Assembly (NCBI RefSeq): GCF_900109035.1
Contig: NZ_FNYD01000004.1
Location: 371,402-435,401 of the forward strand
Direction of reading: 5' to 3'
From: Cribrihabitans marinus
GTDB lineage: Bacteria > Pseudomonadota > Alphaproteobacteria > Rhodobacterales > Rhodobacteraceae
DNA length: 64,000 nt
In this document: in pieces, positions 39,174-47,410 of the stretch
Position numbering within the stretch: position 1 is the first letter of the stretch
Layout of the letters: each line of letters starts with the position of its first letter
Program-made: the position numbers and the translations under genes
The notes under the pieces: generated by a model
What the model was told of the DNA's origin: nothing
Database searches by the model: none
Seen by the model: only the letters and a program-made list of their open reading frames with translations

Positions 39174-39212
39174 GGGGAAGGATCGGGATGTTCCGGTCCT
39201 TCCCCTGTTTTT
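39174..39212. terminator. Second hairpin between convergent DUF2853 and DUF1761 genes
   Basis: Arms GGGGAAGGA (39174-39182) and TCCTTCCCC (39197-39205), extended by four inner pairs, form a 13-bp stem with a 6-nt loop. TGTTTTT follows on the plus strand. It abuts the stop of the leftward gene and may serve both directions. Confidence 0.75.
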
Positions 39213-39607
39213 CAGAACAGCGTCAGAACCAGACCAATGACCGCACAGGCCAGCGTGGCATAGCCGCCGTCGATCAGCGACAGCTTCCAGGGCCGCATCG
39301 CGTAGGAGTTGTTGAGCACGATCCAGGGCGAGATCAGGAACAGCCCCACGCCCGCGCCGCTCACCAACCCGGCGCCCAGTGTGGTCACCCCGCTCGAGCG
39401 GAAGATATGGCTCATCATGCCGGCCACCAGCAGCTGCATGACAAACCCGAGCACCAGCAGCTTGGGATCCATGCCGCCCTCGGGCTGACCGTCCGGGCCG
39501 CGCGGTATGCCCGCCGCGTCCATCCACGGCTCGGACAGCACGTTGTACCAGACGGCGCCAAGGCCGAATCCGGCCATCGTCGCCACGATGATGTTGAGCA
39601 GTTCCAT
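39212..39607 (-). CDS. DUF1761-family membrane protein
   Basis: 131 residues with four predicted membrane helices. The conserved GAVWYNVLSEPW motif follows the first helix, and FVMQLLVAGMMSHIF is in the second. Function unknown. Convergent with the DUF2853 gene, with two hairpins in between. The next leftward gene upstream (EVE) is 39 nt away. Confidence 0.82.
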   Translation of the reverse strand: MELLNIIVATMAGFGLGAVWYNVLSEPWMDAAGIPRGPDGQPEGGMDPKLLVLGFVMQLLVAGMMSHIFRSSGVTTLGAGLVSGAGVGLFLISPWIVLNNSYAMRPWKLSLIDGGYATLACAVIGLVLTLF

Positions 39608-39646
39608 TCCGCACCTCCCTGTCCCTGCGGGAGGCAGAATGCCCGA

Positions 39647-40069
39647 TCAATCCGGATCTGTCTGCCCCAGGGCGCAGACCACCCGCCATTCCGCCTCGGT
39701 CACCGGTTGCACCGACAAGCGCGAGTTCCGCACCAGCACCATCTCGGACAGGCGTTCATCCCCCTTGATCTGCTCCAGCGTGACCGGCCGGGTGAACCCG
39801 CGCACGGCCTTGATGTCGACGCAGTCCCAGCGGTCGTCATCGGTGGTGCTGTCGGGATGCGACTCGGCACAGACCTCGACAATGCCAACGACCGTCTTCT
39901 CTGATTGGGAATGGTAGAAGAACCCGCGATCGCCCAGCGCCATCTCGCGCATGAAGTTGCGCGCCTGATAGTTGCGCACGCCGTCCCATTCCTCGCCGGT
40001 CTCGCCCTTGGCGACCTGCTGGTCCCAGCTCCAGGTCGAGGGTTCGGATTTGAACAGCCAATACGCCAT
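39647..40069 (-). CDS. EVE-domain protein
   Basis: 140 residues covering the whole EVE fold: YWLFKSEPSTWSWDQ at the start, WDGVRNYQARNFMREM and GDRGFFYHSQSE in the middle. EVE domains are PUA-like and bind modified nucleobases; the short stand-alone form is common in proteobacteria and has no defined role. The ATG overlaps the stop of the YciI-like gene by one base. Confidence 0.9.
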   Translation of the reverse strand: MAYWLFKSEPSTWSWDQQVAKGETGEEWDGVRNYQARNFMREMALGDRGFFYHSQSEKTVVGIVEVCAESHPDSTTDDDRWDCVDIKAVRGFTRPVTLEQIKGDERLSEMVLVRNSRLSVQPVTEAEWRVVCALGQTDPD

Positions 40070-40338
40070 CAGCCTACCACCTTCTTCCAGGCGACCAGTT
40101 CGACCGAGGCGAACAACCCGGCCTTGGCATAGGGATCGCCATCCGCCCAGGCCCGCGCCGCATCCATGTCGGGAACGTCCAGGATGATCAGCGAGCCGAT
40201 CATCTCCTCCCCCTCCAGCAGCGGCCCGGCCTGCGCCACCACCCCGGTCTCGGCGATATAGGCCAGATGGTCCGACCGGGTGTCCAGCCGGGTCTGCAGC
40301 GAACCTGGCTTGTCGCGGGCGATAAGGGCTACCAACAT
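40069..40338 (-). CDS. YciI-family protein
   Basis: 89 residues. The YciI fold is recognised by RPDHLAYI-like positions (RSDHLAYIAE), GPLLEGEEMIGSLIILD and the PYAKAGLF motif near the C-terminus, with a conserved His-Asp pair. Family function is unclear. It sits 1-2 nt after gpsA and shares a base with the EVE gene, so gpsA-yciI-EVE are translated together. Confidence 0.88.
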   Translation of the reverse strand: MLVALIARDKPGSLQTRLDTRSDHLAYIAETGVVAQAGPLLEGEEMIGSLIILDVPDMDAARAWADGDPYAKAGLFASVELVAWKKVVG

Positions 40339-40339
40339 C

Positions 40340-41302
40340 TCATTCCTCCTTCAGCGGACGGTTCAGCAACTCCGCGATCACGTCGGCGACGCTGAGCGAA
40401 CCCCGGCTCAGTCTGGCGACGGCGGTTGTGATGGGCAAGTCAAGCCCATCGGCGCTGGCGATCTCGGCCAGCGCGCGCGCGGTGGCGACACCTTCGACCG
40501 TCATGGCGTCGTCGAACGTCTCACCACGTCCCAGGGCCAGGCCATAGCGATAGTTGCGCGACAGGTCCGAGGTGCAGGTGAGCGTCAGGTCGCCCAGGCC
40601 GGACAGCCCCATCAGCGTCTCCGGCCGCGCGCCGCGATGGGCGGCGTAGCGCTGCAACTCGGCAAAGCCGCGGGTCAGCAGGGCGGCGCGGGCGCTGTCG
40701 CCCATGCCCTGTCCGATACAGGCACCGCAGGCGATGGCCATGACGTTCTTCAGCGCCCCGCCCAGTTCCGCCCCGGTCACGTCGGTCGTGCGATAGAGCC
40801 GCAGGTTGCCGGTGGTCAGCTGGCGTTGCAGGGCCGCGCCGCGATCCGGGTCGGCACAGGCGAGCGTCAGCGCCGTGGGCAGTTCGCGCGCGATGTCGTC
40901 GGCAAAGCTGGGCCCGGTGAGCAGGGCGGCCCTGGCCTCGGGCAGGATGGACTGGATGAGCGCGACCGGCCCCAGACCGCTGCCCAGCTCGATCCCCTTG
41001 CAGCAGGCGACAAGCGACCTTTCCGCCAGAACCGGGCCATGCGCGGCCAGCAGCGCGCGCAGCTTCTGCATCGGCACCGCCAGCAACAGCGTGTCGCAGG
41101 CGGCCGCCGCGCGGATATCCTCGCTGATGCGCAGGCCCGGGGGCAAGGCAATTCCGGGCAGCCGCGCGGCATTCTCGCCGCGCTGCCGCATCTCGGCCGC
41201 GTGGTCGGGTGATCGCGTCCACAGGGTGACCGGACCGTTCCCCGCCAGCGACACCGCCAGCGCCGTGCCGAACGCGCCGGCCCCCAGCACCGCGACGCTC
41301 AT
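40340..41302 (-). CDS. gpsA: GpsA, glycerol-3-phosphate dehydrogenase (NAD(P)+)
   Basis: 320 residues. The dinucleotide-binding loop is [10 protein letters not shown] at the N-terminus, the catalytic lysine region is [12 protein letters not shown], and a conserved [13 protein letters not shown] stretch follows. It reduces dihydroxyacetone phosphate to sn-glycerol-3-phosphate for phospholipids. The start overlaps the tsaD stop by ATGA. Confidence 0.96.
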   Translation of the reverse strand: MSVAVLGAGAFGTALAVSLAGNGPVTLWTRSPDHAAEMRQRGENAARLPGIALPPGLRISEDIRAAAACDTLLLAVPMQKLRALLAAHGPVLAERSLVACCKGIELGSGLGPVALIQSILPEARAALLTGPSFADDIARELPTALTLACADPDRGAALQRQLTTGNLRLYRTTDVTGAELGGALKNVMAIACGACIGQGMGDSARAALLTRGFAELQRYAAHRGARPETLMGLSGLGDLTLTCTSDLSRNYRYGLALGRGETFDDAMTVEGVATARALAEIASADGLDLPITTAVARLSRGSLSVADVIAELLNRPLKEE

Positions 41303-42396
41303 GCCTTGGCCCCTTTCCGGCCGCCGCCCATAAGCGCCGGGCTGCTGTCATCCAGGGGCCAGCGCGGCCGGGCGGGCAGGTCCATGCCGTGCCGCACACC
41401 ATCGCGGAACAACTCCAGCCCGGCATAGGCGATCATGGCGGCATTGTCTGTGCACAGGCTGAGCGGCGGCGCCAGGAACCGCGCGCCCATCTCGGCGCAG
41501 ACGGATTCCAGCCCGGCGCGGATGGCTTCATTGGCGGCGACACCGCCGGCGACGGCCAGGACCGGCTCGGGCGGATCCTGTTGCAGGTAGAGCGTGAGCG
41601 CCCGTCGCGTCTTGGCCGCCAGCGTCTCGACCACCGCCTGCTGGAACCCGGCGCAGAGGTCGGCGCGATCGGCCCGGGTCAACCCGCCCTGCTCCGCGAC
41701 CAGCTGATCCCGGGCGCGCAGCAGCGCGGTCTTGAGCCCCGAGAAGGACAGGTTGCAATCGGGCCGGTCCAGCAACGGCCGGGGAAAGCGGAACCGCGCC
41801 GGATCGCCGTGCCGCGCCTCGGCCTCGACGGATGGGCCGCCGGGCTGCGGCAGGCCCAAAAGGCGCGCGGTCTTGTCGAAGGCCTCGCCCGGCGCGTCGT
41901 CGATCGTGCCGCCCAGCCGGGTGAAATCCTGGGTGCCGTCCGCGATCAGGTATTGGCAATGCCCGCCCGAGACCAGCAGCATGAGATAGGGAAAGGCGAT
42001 CCCGTCGGTCAGCCGCGGCGTCAGGGCATGGCCGGCCAGGTGGTTGACGCCGATCAGCGGCAGGCCGGTGGCCGCGGCCAGGCCCTTGGCGCACATCACG
42101 CCCGAGATCACCCCGCCGATCAGGCCCGGCCCCGCGGTGACTGCGATTGCGTCGATCCCGCCCAGATCCAGCCCGGCGTCACCCAATGCCTGGATCACGC
42201 AGACATCCAGCTTCTCGGCATGCGCCCGCGCCGCGATTTCCGGAACCACCCCGCCATAGGCGCCGTGCAGCTCGGCCTGCCCGTGCCCGACCGAGGCCAG
42301 GATCTCGGCGCCCGCGCCGGGCATCTGGCGCACCACCGCGGCGGCGGTGTCGTCGCAGCTGCTTTCCAGCCCGAGAACGGTAAGTGTTTGCGGCAT
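41299..42396 (-). CDS. tsaD: TsaD, tRNA t6A threonylcarbamoyltransferase
   Basis: 365 residues of the Kae1/Qri7 ASKHA fold. [14 protein letters not shown] is at the N-terminus, metal-binding histidines are in VNHLAGHAL, and VSGGHCQY and [12 protein letters not shown] are present. It transfers the threonylcarbamoyl group to A37 of ANN-decoding tRNAs. I chose ATG 42396 ([11 protein letters not shown]); an in-frame start upstream would add a few residues. It is divergent from hemD and leads the tsaD-gpsA-yciI-EVE run. Confidence 0.96.
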   Translation of the reverse strand: MPQTLTVLGLESSCDDTAAAVVRQMPGAGAEILASVGHGQAELHGAYGGVVPEIAARAHAEKLDVCVIQALGDAGLDLGGIDAIAVTAGPGLIGGVISGVMCAKGLAAATGLPLIGVNHLAGHALTPRLTDGIAFPYLMLLVSGGHCQYLIADGTQDFTRLGGTIDDAPGEAFDKTARLLGLPQPGGPSVEAEARHGDPARFRFPRPLLDRPDCNLSFSGLKTALLRARDQLVAEQGGLTRADRADLCAGFQQAVVETLAAKTRRALTLYLQQDPPEPVLAVAGGVAANEAIRAGLESVCAEMGARFLAPPLSLCTDNAAMIAYAGLELFRDGVRHGMDLPARPRWPLDDSSPALMGGGRKGAKA

Positions 42397-42483
42397 GGGC
42401 CCTGCCCGTTGCATGATGACCTGACCGCGGAGGTAGCACCCCGCAGAGCCGCAAACAATCCCGCGCCGGAGGTGCCGCGCCCC

Positions 42484-43209
42484 ATGCGCCTGTTGATGAC
42501 CCGCCCCCGCGCCGCCTCGGAAGACTTCGTTGCGGCCCTCGATCCCTGGACCCGCGCCCGGGTCGAGGTGATCCATGCCCCGCTGCTTGAGATCCGGGCG
42601 CTGCCGGTCGGGATCGACACCACGGGTGTGCGCGGCCTCATCTTCACCTCGCCCAACGGCGTGGCGGCCGCCGCGCAGGCCCTGTCGGACCGCGATCTGC
42701 CCTGCCATTGCGTCGGGCCGGCCACCACCGAGGCCGCGCGGGCAGCCGGATGGCGGGCGCACATGGCGGGCGGGACGGCCGAGGAACTGATCGCCGATCT
42801 CTCGCAGCAACGGCCGGATGCCCCGCTTCTGCATCTGCGCGGCGAACATGCCCGTGTCGATGTTGCGGTACGCCTGTCCCGGGCCGGTCTGCCGGCGCGG
42901 TCGCAGGCCGTATATGCCCAGACCCTGCTGCCGCTGGCGCCGGAAGCACAGCGTGTATTGCAGAGCGACGTGCCGGTCGCGGCGCCGCTGTTCTCACCCC
43001 GGACGGCGCGACAATTCGCCGACCAGGCCGCGGTTGGCGCGCCTTTGTGGCTGGCCGCGATCAGCGACGCGACCGCCGAACCCCTTGTCCCGTTGGCCGC
43101 GCGGCATCTTCTGGTGGCGGAGCGTCCCGATGGCCCGGCGATGGGCAGAGCCGTGGAAAAGCTGGTGAAATTGGCCTTGCGGGTTGAGGGTGAGCAGGTC
43201 GCGCATTAA
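42484..43209 (+). CDS. hemD: HemD, uroporphyrinogen-III synthase
   Basis: 241 residues of the weakly conserved HemD fold. It starts [19 protein letters not shown], has [16 protein letters not shown], the linker and the second lobe, and ends in a short basic tail. It closes hydroxymethylbilane to uroporphyrinogen III. The identity rests partly on context, because hemD-mic60-hemY is conserved in alphaproteobacteria; hemC, often adjacent, is not in the window. Confidence 0.9.
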   Translation: MRLLMTRPRAASEDFVAALDPWTRARVEVIHAPLLEIRALPVGIDTTGVRGLIFTSPNGVAAAAQALSDRDLPCHCVGPATTEAARAAGWRAHMAGGTAEELIADLSQQRPDAPLLHLRGEHARVDVAVRLSRAGLPARSQAVYAQTLLPLAPEAQRVLQSDVPVAAPLFSPRTARQFADQAAVGAPLWLAAISDATAEPLVPLAARHLLVAERPDGPAMGRAVEKLVKLALRVEGEQVAH

Positions 43210-43263
43210 CCTCGCCAGGGGTCTTGGCTTTCTGATGACAAAGAATCGAAGGGGAACAGCACC

Positions 43264-44550
43264 GTGGCGGACAAGAAGGACAAGGATCTGGACACCGATG
43301 CCAGCCCCAAGCCCGAGACCGGCAAGACCACAGACGACCCGGCCAAGCCCGGTGAGTCCGGCAAGCCCGAGATTGACTCCGGGGAGGTGACCGGAGAGGC
43401 GCCTTCCGAAGCCGAAGCCGAAGCCGAAGCCGAAGCCGAAGCCGAAGCCGAAGCCGAAGCCGAAGCCGAAGCCGAAGCCGAAGCCGAAGCCGAAGCCGAA
43501 CGCGAGATCTTGCCGCCGGTCGAACAGAAGATCATCGAGCGCACGGTCGAAAAGCGCGGTGGCTTCGGCGCGGCGTTGATCGGCGGTGCCCTGGCGGCGA
43601 TCCTGGGATTCGTGGCCGGCAAGTCGCAGATCATCGACCCGCTCCTGCCGCCATCCTGGCGCAGCGCCGACAATTCCGAGGCGGTCGCGTCGCTTGAGGC
43701 GCGCCTGTCCGAGCAGGGCCAGAGCCTTTCGGATCTGCGTGACGAGGTGGCGGCAATCGAGATGCCTGACGTCTCGGGACTGTCCGGGCGCCTGGAGGAA
43801 CTGAGCGGGGAGATCACGCCGCTGGCCGAGCGCCTGGACGGGCTGGAGCCGGTTGTCGGCTCGGTCTCGGCGGCGCTGGGCGAGTTCGAGTCCCGCCTGA
43901 CCGAGATCGAAAAACGCCCCATTTCCGAAGGCCTGTCGGACCAGGCCATCGCCGCCTACGAGGCGGAACTGGACAAGCTGCGCCAGTCGATCACGTCGCA
44001 GCGCGCGGATGTGGAACAGATGTTCGAGGAGGCCCGCGCGCTGGAGGCCGAGGCCGCCGCGAATGCCCAGCTGGCCGCCAACCAGTCGGCGGTCGCACGG
44101 TTGCGCGGGCGGCTGGACACCGGTGCATCCTACGAGGACATCCTGGCCGAACTGCAGGAGGGCGGCGTCGAGGTACCGGATGTGCTTTCGGCCACCGCCG
44201 CCGATGGGATCGTGACCCTGGACGCGCTGCGCTCGGGCTTTCCCGACGCCGCCCGCAACGCCCTGGCCGCGGTGCGCGCGGAGTCCAAGGGCGCGGGCCT
44301 CCTGGCCTTCCTCGAGCGGCAGACCGGCGCGCGCTCGGTGGCCCCCAAGGAAGGATCGGACCCCGACGCAATCCTTTCGCGGGCCGAGGCGGCGCTCGAC
44401 AACGGCGATCTCGACACCACCCTGTCCGAACTTTCGGCCCTGCCCGAAACCGCCCAGACGGCCCTGTCCGACTGGCTGAGCGTGGCCCGAAACCGGCAAT
44501 CCGCGCTGGATGCCGTCGATACGCTCGCGCAAAGCCTGAACTCGAACTGA
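43264..44550 (+). CDS. Mic60/mitofilin-like inner-membrane protein
   Basis: 428 residues. An acidic, disordered N-terminus contains 15 successive Ala-Glu pairs. One membrane helix (GFGAALIGGALAAILGFVAG, about 101-120) follows, then a long coiled coil and a C-terminal mitofilin-like domain. It is the alphaproteobacterial relative of Mic60, which shapes mitochondrial cristae and bacterial intracytoplasmic membranes. It lies between hemD and hemY, 54 nt after hemD, as in other alphaproteobacteria. The Ala-Glu tract is unusually regular. Confidence 0.9.
   Translation: MADKKDKDLDTDASPKPETGKTTDDPAKPGESGKPEIDSGEVTGEAPSEAEAEAEAEAEAEAEAEAEAEAEAEAEAEAEREILPPVEQKIIERTVEKRGGFGAALIGGALAAILGFVAGKSQIIDPLLPPSWRSADNSEAVASLEARLSEQGQSLSDLRDEVAAIEMPDVSGLSGRLEELSGEITPLAERLDGLEPVVGSVSAALGEFESRLTEIEKRPISEGLSDQAIAAYEAELDKLRQSITSQRADVEQMFEEARALEAEAAANAQLAANQSAVARLRGRLDTGASYEDILAELQEGGVEVPDVLSATAADGIVTLDALRSGFPDAARNALAAVRAESKGAGLLAFLERQTGARSVAPKEGSDPDAILSRAEAALDNGDLDTTLSELSALPETAQTALSDWLSVARNRQSALDAVDTLAQSLNSN
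43411..43500. repeat. Hexanucleotide tandem repeat (GCCGAA)15
   Basis: Fifteen perfect uninterrupted copies of GCCGAA fill 90 bp in the coding sequence of the Mic60-like gene. The unit is six bases, so gain or loss keeps the frame and only changes the number of Ala-Glu pairs. On the other strand it reads Gly-Phe pairs, creating a spurious long open frame. Confidence 0.97.
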
Positions 44551-44560
44551 AGGACCTGCC

Positions 44561-46072
44561 ATGCTGTGGTCACTGCTCAAGATCCTTGTCTACGTGGCGA
44601 TTGTCGCCCTTCTGGCGCTGGGTGCCGGGTTCCTTCTGGAGGCGCGCGGCGGTGTGCAACTGACCGTCGCCGGAACCGAATACACGCTGGGCCCGCTGCA
44701 ATCGGTCATCGCCTTCGGCATCCTGGTGCTGGCGATCTGGTTGTTCTTCAAGCTGCTCACGCTGCTGATCGCGACGCTGAAATTTCTCAACGGGGACGAG
44801 ACCGCCCTGTCGCGGTTTTTCGATCGCGGGCGGGAACGGCGCGGATACCAGGCGCTGTCCGAGGGCCTGCTGGCGCTGGCCTCGGGCGAGGGGCGGGTGG
44901 CGATGGCCAAGGCCAACCGCGCCGAACGCCTGCTGGGCAAGCCCGAACTGACCAACCTGCTGGTCGCGCAGGCCGCCGAAATGACCGGCGATACCCGCAA
45001 GGCGGTCGAAACCTACAAGAAACTGGTCACCAACCAGGACACGCGGTTCGTGGGCGTGCGCGGGATCATGAAGCAGAAACTGTCCGAAGGCGATGACGAG
45101 ACCGCCCGCAAGCTGGCCGAGAAGGCGCTTCAGATCAAGCCGAAGCACGAAGAGACCCAGGATGTCCTGCTGTCGCTGCAGACCCGGGCGCAGGACTGGG
45201 CGGGGGCGCGGTCGACCCTGACCGCCAAGCTGAAATCCGGCAACCTGGCGCGCGACATCTACAAGCGCCGCGACGCGGTCCTGGCGCTGTCCGAGGCGCG
45301 CGACCTGCTGGACGAGGGCGGATCGGTCAACCAGCAGGAGCGCGCGATCGAGGCCAACCGACTGTCGCCCGACCTGGTGCCGGCGGCAGCGATGGCGGCG
45401 CGGGCACATATCGCCAACGGCAAGCCCCGTAACGCCGCCAAGATCCTCAAGAAGGCCTGGGATGCCCAACCGCACCCCGACCTGGCCCATGCCTTTGCCG
45501 AGATCGCCCCGGACGAGACACCGGAGCAGCGGATCAAGCGGTTCCAGGCCTTGTCGCGGCTGCATCCGCATCATCCAGAGACCCGGCTGCTGATGACCGA
45601 ACTGCACATCGTGGCCGAGGACTTTCCCGAAGCGCGCCGCGCGCTGGGCGACCTGGCCGAAGCCAACGGAGATGCGCGCGCCTACACCCTGATGGCCGCC
45701 ATCGAGCGCGGCGAGGGGGCACCGGATTCGGTGGTTAAGGGCTGGCTGGCCAAGGCACTGACCGCACCGCGCGGCCCGCAATGGGTCTGTGACAGCTGCA
45801 AGCATATCCACGGCGAATGGGGGCCGGTCTGCGAGGGCTGCGGGCGCTTCGACACGCTCAGCTGGACCGCGCCGCAGACGCCCGATCTGGGCTCGGCCAC
45901 CGGCGCCGCCATGCTGCCGCTGATCGTTGGCGCGCTGGAGGATCACGGGGCGGACCCCGCGCCGGAGCCTGTCGATGCGGTTGACGCAGAGATCGTCGAG
46001 GACGCCGCGGACGAGACACAAGCCGCGGCCGAGGCCAACCCCGAGCCGGCGGTGGAGGAGGAGCGCAAATAA
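44561..46072 (+). CDS. hemY: HemY-type haem-biosynthesis-associated TPR membrane protein
   Basis: 503 residues. Two N-terminal membrane helices (about 5-25 and 45-65) are followed by tetratricopeptide-like helices through about 390. Then comes CDSCKHIHGEWGPVCEGCGRF, a CXXC-X(n)-CXXC zinc-ribbon-like element, and an acidic tail. It is the HemY_N family protein, not the flavin oxidase also called HemY. It lies 10 nt after the Mic60-like gene. Confidence 0.92.
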   Translation: MLWSLLKILVYVAIVALLALGAGFLLEARGGVQLTVAGTEYTLGPLQSVIAFGILVLAIWLFFKLLTLLIATLKFLNGDETALSRFFDRGRERRGYQALSEGLLALASGEGRVAMAKANRAERLLGKPELTNLLVAQAAEMTGDTRKAVETYKKLVTNQDTRFVGVRGIMKQKLSEGDDETARKLAEKALQIKPKHEETQDVLLSLQTRAQDWAGARSTLTAKLKSGNLARDIYKRRDAVLALSEARDLLDEGGSVNQQERAIEANRLSPDLVPAAAMAARAHIANGKPRNAAKILKKAWDAQPHPDLAHAFAEIAPDETPEQRIKRFQALSRLHPHHPETRLLMTELHIVAEDFPEARRALGDLAEANGDARAYTLMAAIERGEGAPDSVVKGWLAKALTAPRGPQWVCDSCKHIHGEWGPVCEGCGRFDTLSWTAPQTPDLGSATGAAMLPLIVGALEDHGADPAPEPVDAVDAEIVEDAADETQAAAEANPEPAVEEERK

Positions 46073-46142
46073 CCCCTTCCAAGTTCCGCCGCTCTTTGCT
46101 ATGGCCGCGGCACGCTTCGCGGGCCATCCGGAGGCGACCGGG

Positions 46143-46218
46143 GCCGCTGTAGCTCAGCTGGTAGAGCACGTCATTCGTAATGATGGGGTCGGGGGTTCGA
46201 GTCCCTTCAGCGGCACCA
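46143..46218 (+). tRNA. tRNA-Thr (anticodon CGT)
   Basis: 76 nt including an encoded CCA end. The acceptor stem GCCGCTG / CAGCGGC is perfect, the D-arm is GCTCAGCTGGTAGAGC, and the anticodon arm CGTCA-TTCGTAA-TGATG exposes CGT, which reads ACG. The T-arm contains GGTTCGAGTCC. Discriminator base is A. It lies 70 nt after hemY. Confidence 0.97.
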
Positions 46219-46263
46219 TTTTCCACCTCGAAAGAATCGATCCTCTGGGATCGCGTGACCGCC

Positions 46264-46932
46264 TCAGTCTTCCGGTGTGCGGACGTGGTTCAGGTGGCCG
46301 GTCTTCATCCAGATCCGCGCGCCCGCGGGGCCGGTTCGTGCCGAGAGCGGTGTACCGTTGGGCAGGCGCAGCCATGTCTCCGGCACAAGCGTGTCACCGG
46401 CTTCCTCCAGCGATCCGTCAAGAACCAGGAGTTCGATGCCGCCGGGAACCGAAGCGGTGATTTCGGCATGTGGTTCGGCCACCAGGAAGCTCACCGTTTC
46501 GCGGGCGTCGCGATGCAGTTCGGAGCGCATCACGCCATCTCCTGCTGGCTCCAGCCCCTCGATCAGGGGTTTGTGGAATTGCGTTCGGTCCTCGGGATCG
46601 AACTGCCACAGCTTGACGAAGATCGTGCAGCCGCGATCGGAGCGCGGCGTGTGCCGGGTCGTGGGTGGATTGCGCACATAGGATCCAGCCGGGTAATCGC
46701 CATGCTCGTCCTGAAAGACACCGTCAAGCACGACAAATTCCTCGCCCCCGCCATGGGTATGTGCGGCAAAGGAATGGCCCGGCGCGAACCGCACGATCGT
46801 CGTGGCGCGCGCGACCTCGCCGCCGATCCGGTCCAGCATCCGCCGCGCGACCCCGGCGGAGGGCGAGTCGTCCCAGGGCAGATCTCGGGAATGCACCAGC
46901 ACCCGCTGGGTGAAATCCGCGTTGAGCTGCAA
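46264..46932 (-). CDS. ChrR-like cupin protein
   Basis: 222 residues with two cupin-like halves. The first carries [37 protein letters not shown] split over a metal-binding pattern (His, His, Glu, then His); the second is degenerate. The first motif resembles ChrR anti-sigma cupin domains, but the N-terminal zinc-binding sigma-binding domain is absent. It is the last gene of the leftward RpiR-TAXI-TRAP-Usp run, 46 nt after Usp; role unknown. Confidence 0.78.
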   Translation of the reverse strand: MQLNADFTQRVLVHSRDLPWDDSPSAGVARRMLDRIGGEVARATTIVRFAPGHSFAAHTHGGGEEFVVLDGVFQDEHGDYPAGSYVRNPPTTRHTPRSDRGCTIFVKLWQFDPEDRTQFHKPLIEGLEPAGDGVMRSELHRDARETVSFLVAEPHAEITASVPGGIELLVLDGSLEEAGDTLVPETWLRLPNGTPLSARTGPAGARIWMKTGHLNHVRTPED

Positions 46933-46978
46933 ATCGCACCTCCGTTCGGGTCAACTGCCGGGCGCGGTCGGCCCGGGT

Positions 46979-47410
46979 TCAGCGCACGACATAGACCGAG
47001 CAGTTGGAATGGCGCACCACCCGCGAGGCGTTGGGGCCCAGAAGGTAGTCCTTGAGGTCGGGCCGGTGCGCGCCGATCACGATCAGGTCCGACCCTTCCA
47101 GCTCGGCGGCGCGCAGCACTTCGTCATAGACATTGCCCATCGCCACGACATGGCGGATCCCTTCGTCGCGGTCGGGGCCGGCAACCTCGCTTACGAACTG
47201 CCGGAGCAGGTCGCCGGCGCTGTCCTTGGCGGTCTCGATCTGGTGGTCCTGGAAATAGGCGCCGACGACGCTCATCCCGAAATCCGGCACCACGGTGATC
47301 ACGTCCAGCTGTGCCTTGTCCAGATCGGCCAGTTTCAGCGCGACCTCCAGGACCTTCCGCTCGGCGTCCGGGCGGTTGATGTCCACGGCGCAGAGTATCG
47401 TCTTGCTCAT
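46979..47410 (-). CDS. Universal stress protein (UspA family) linked to a TRAP transporter
   Basis: 143 residues. The Usp fold starts with TILCAVDI and ends with the nucleotide-binding loop GAHRPDLKDYLLGPNASRVVRHSNCSVYVV (GX2GX9GX(S/N) type). Usp proteins linked to TRAP permeases, such as TeaD, bind ATP and tune transport. The ATG overlaps the TRAP stop by ATGA, strong evidence for functional coupling. Confidence 0.9.
   Translation of the reverse strand: MSKTILCAVDINRPDAERKVLEVALKLADLDKAQLDVITVVPDFGMSVVGAYFQDHQIETAKDSAGDLLRQFVSEVAGPDRDEGIRHVVAMGNVYDEVLRAAELEGSDLIVIGAHRPDLKDYLLGPNASRVVRHSNCSVYVVR

Noticed and set aside
42994..44580. Long leftward open frame with Gly-Phe repeats
   Set aside because: It is the antisense reading of the GCCGAA tract and the Mic60-like gene; no ribosome site, and the plus-strand gene has clear domain structure and operon context.
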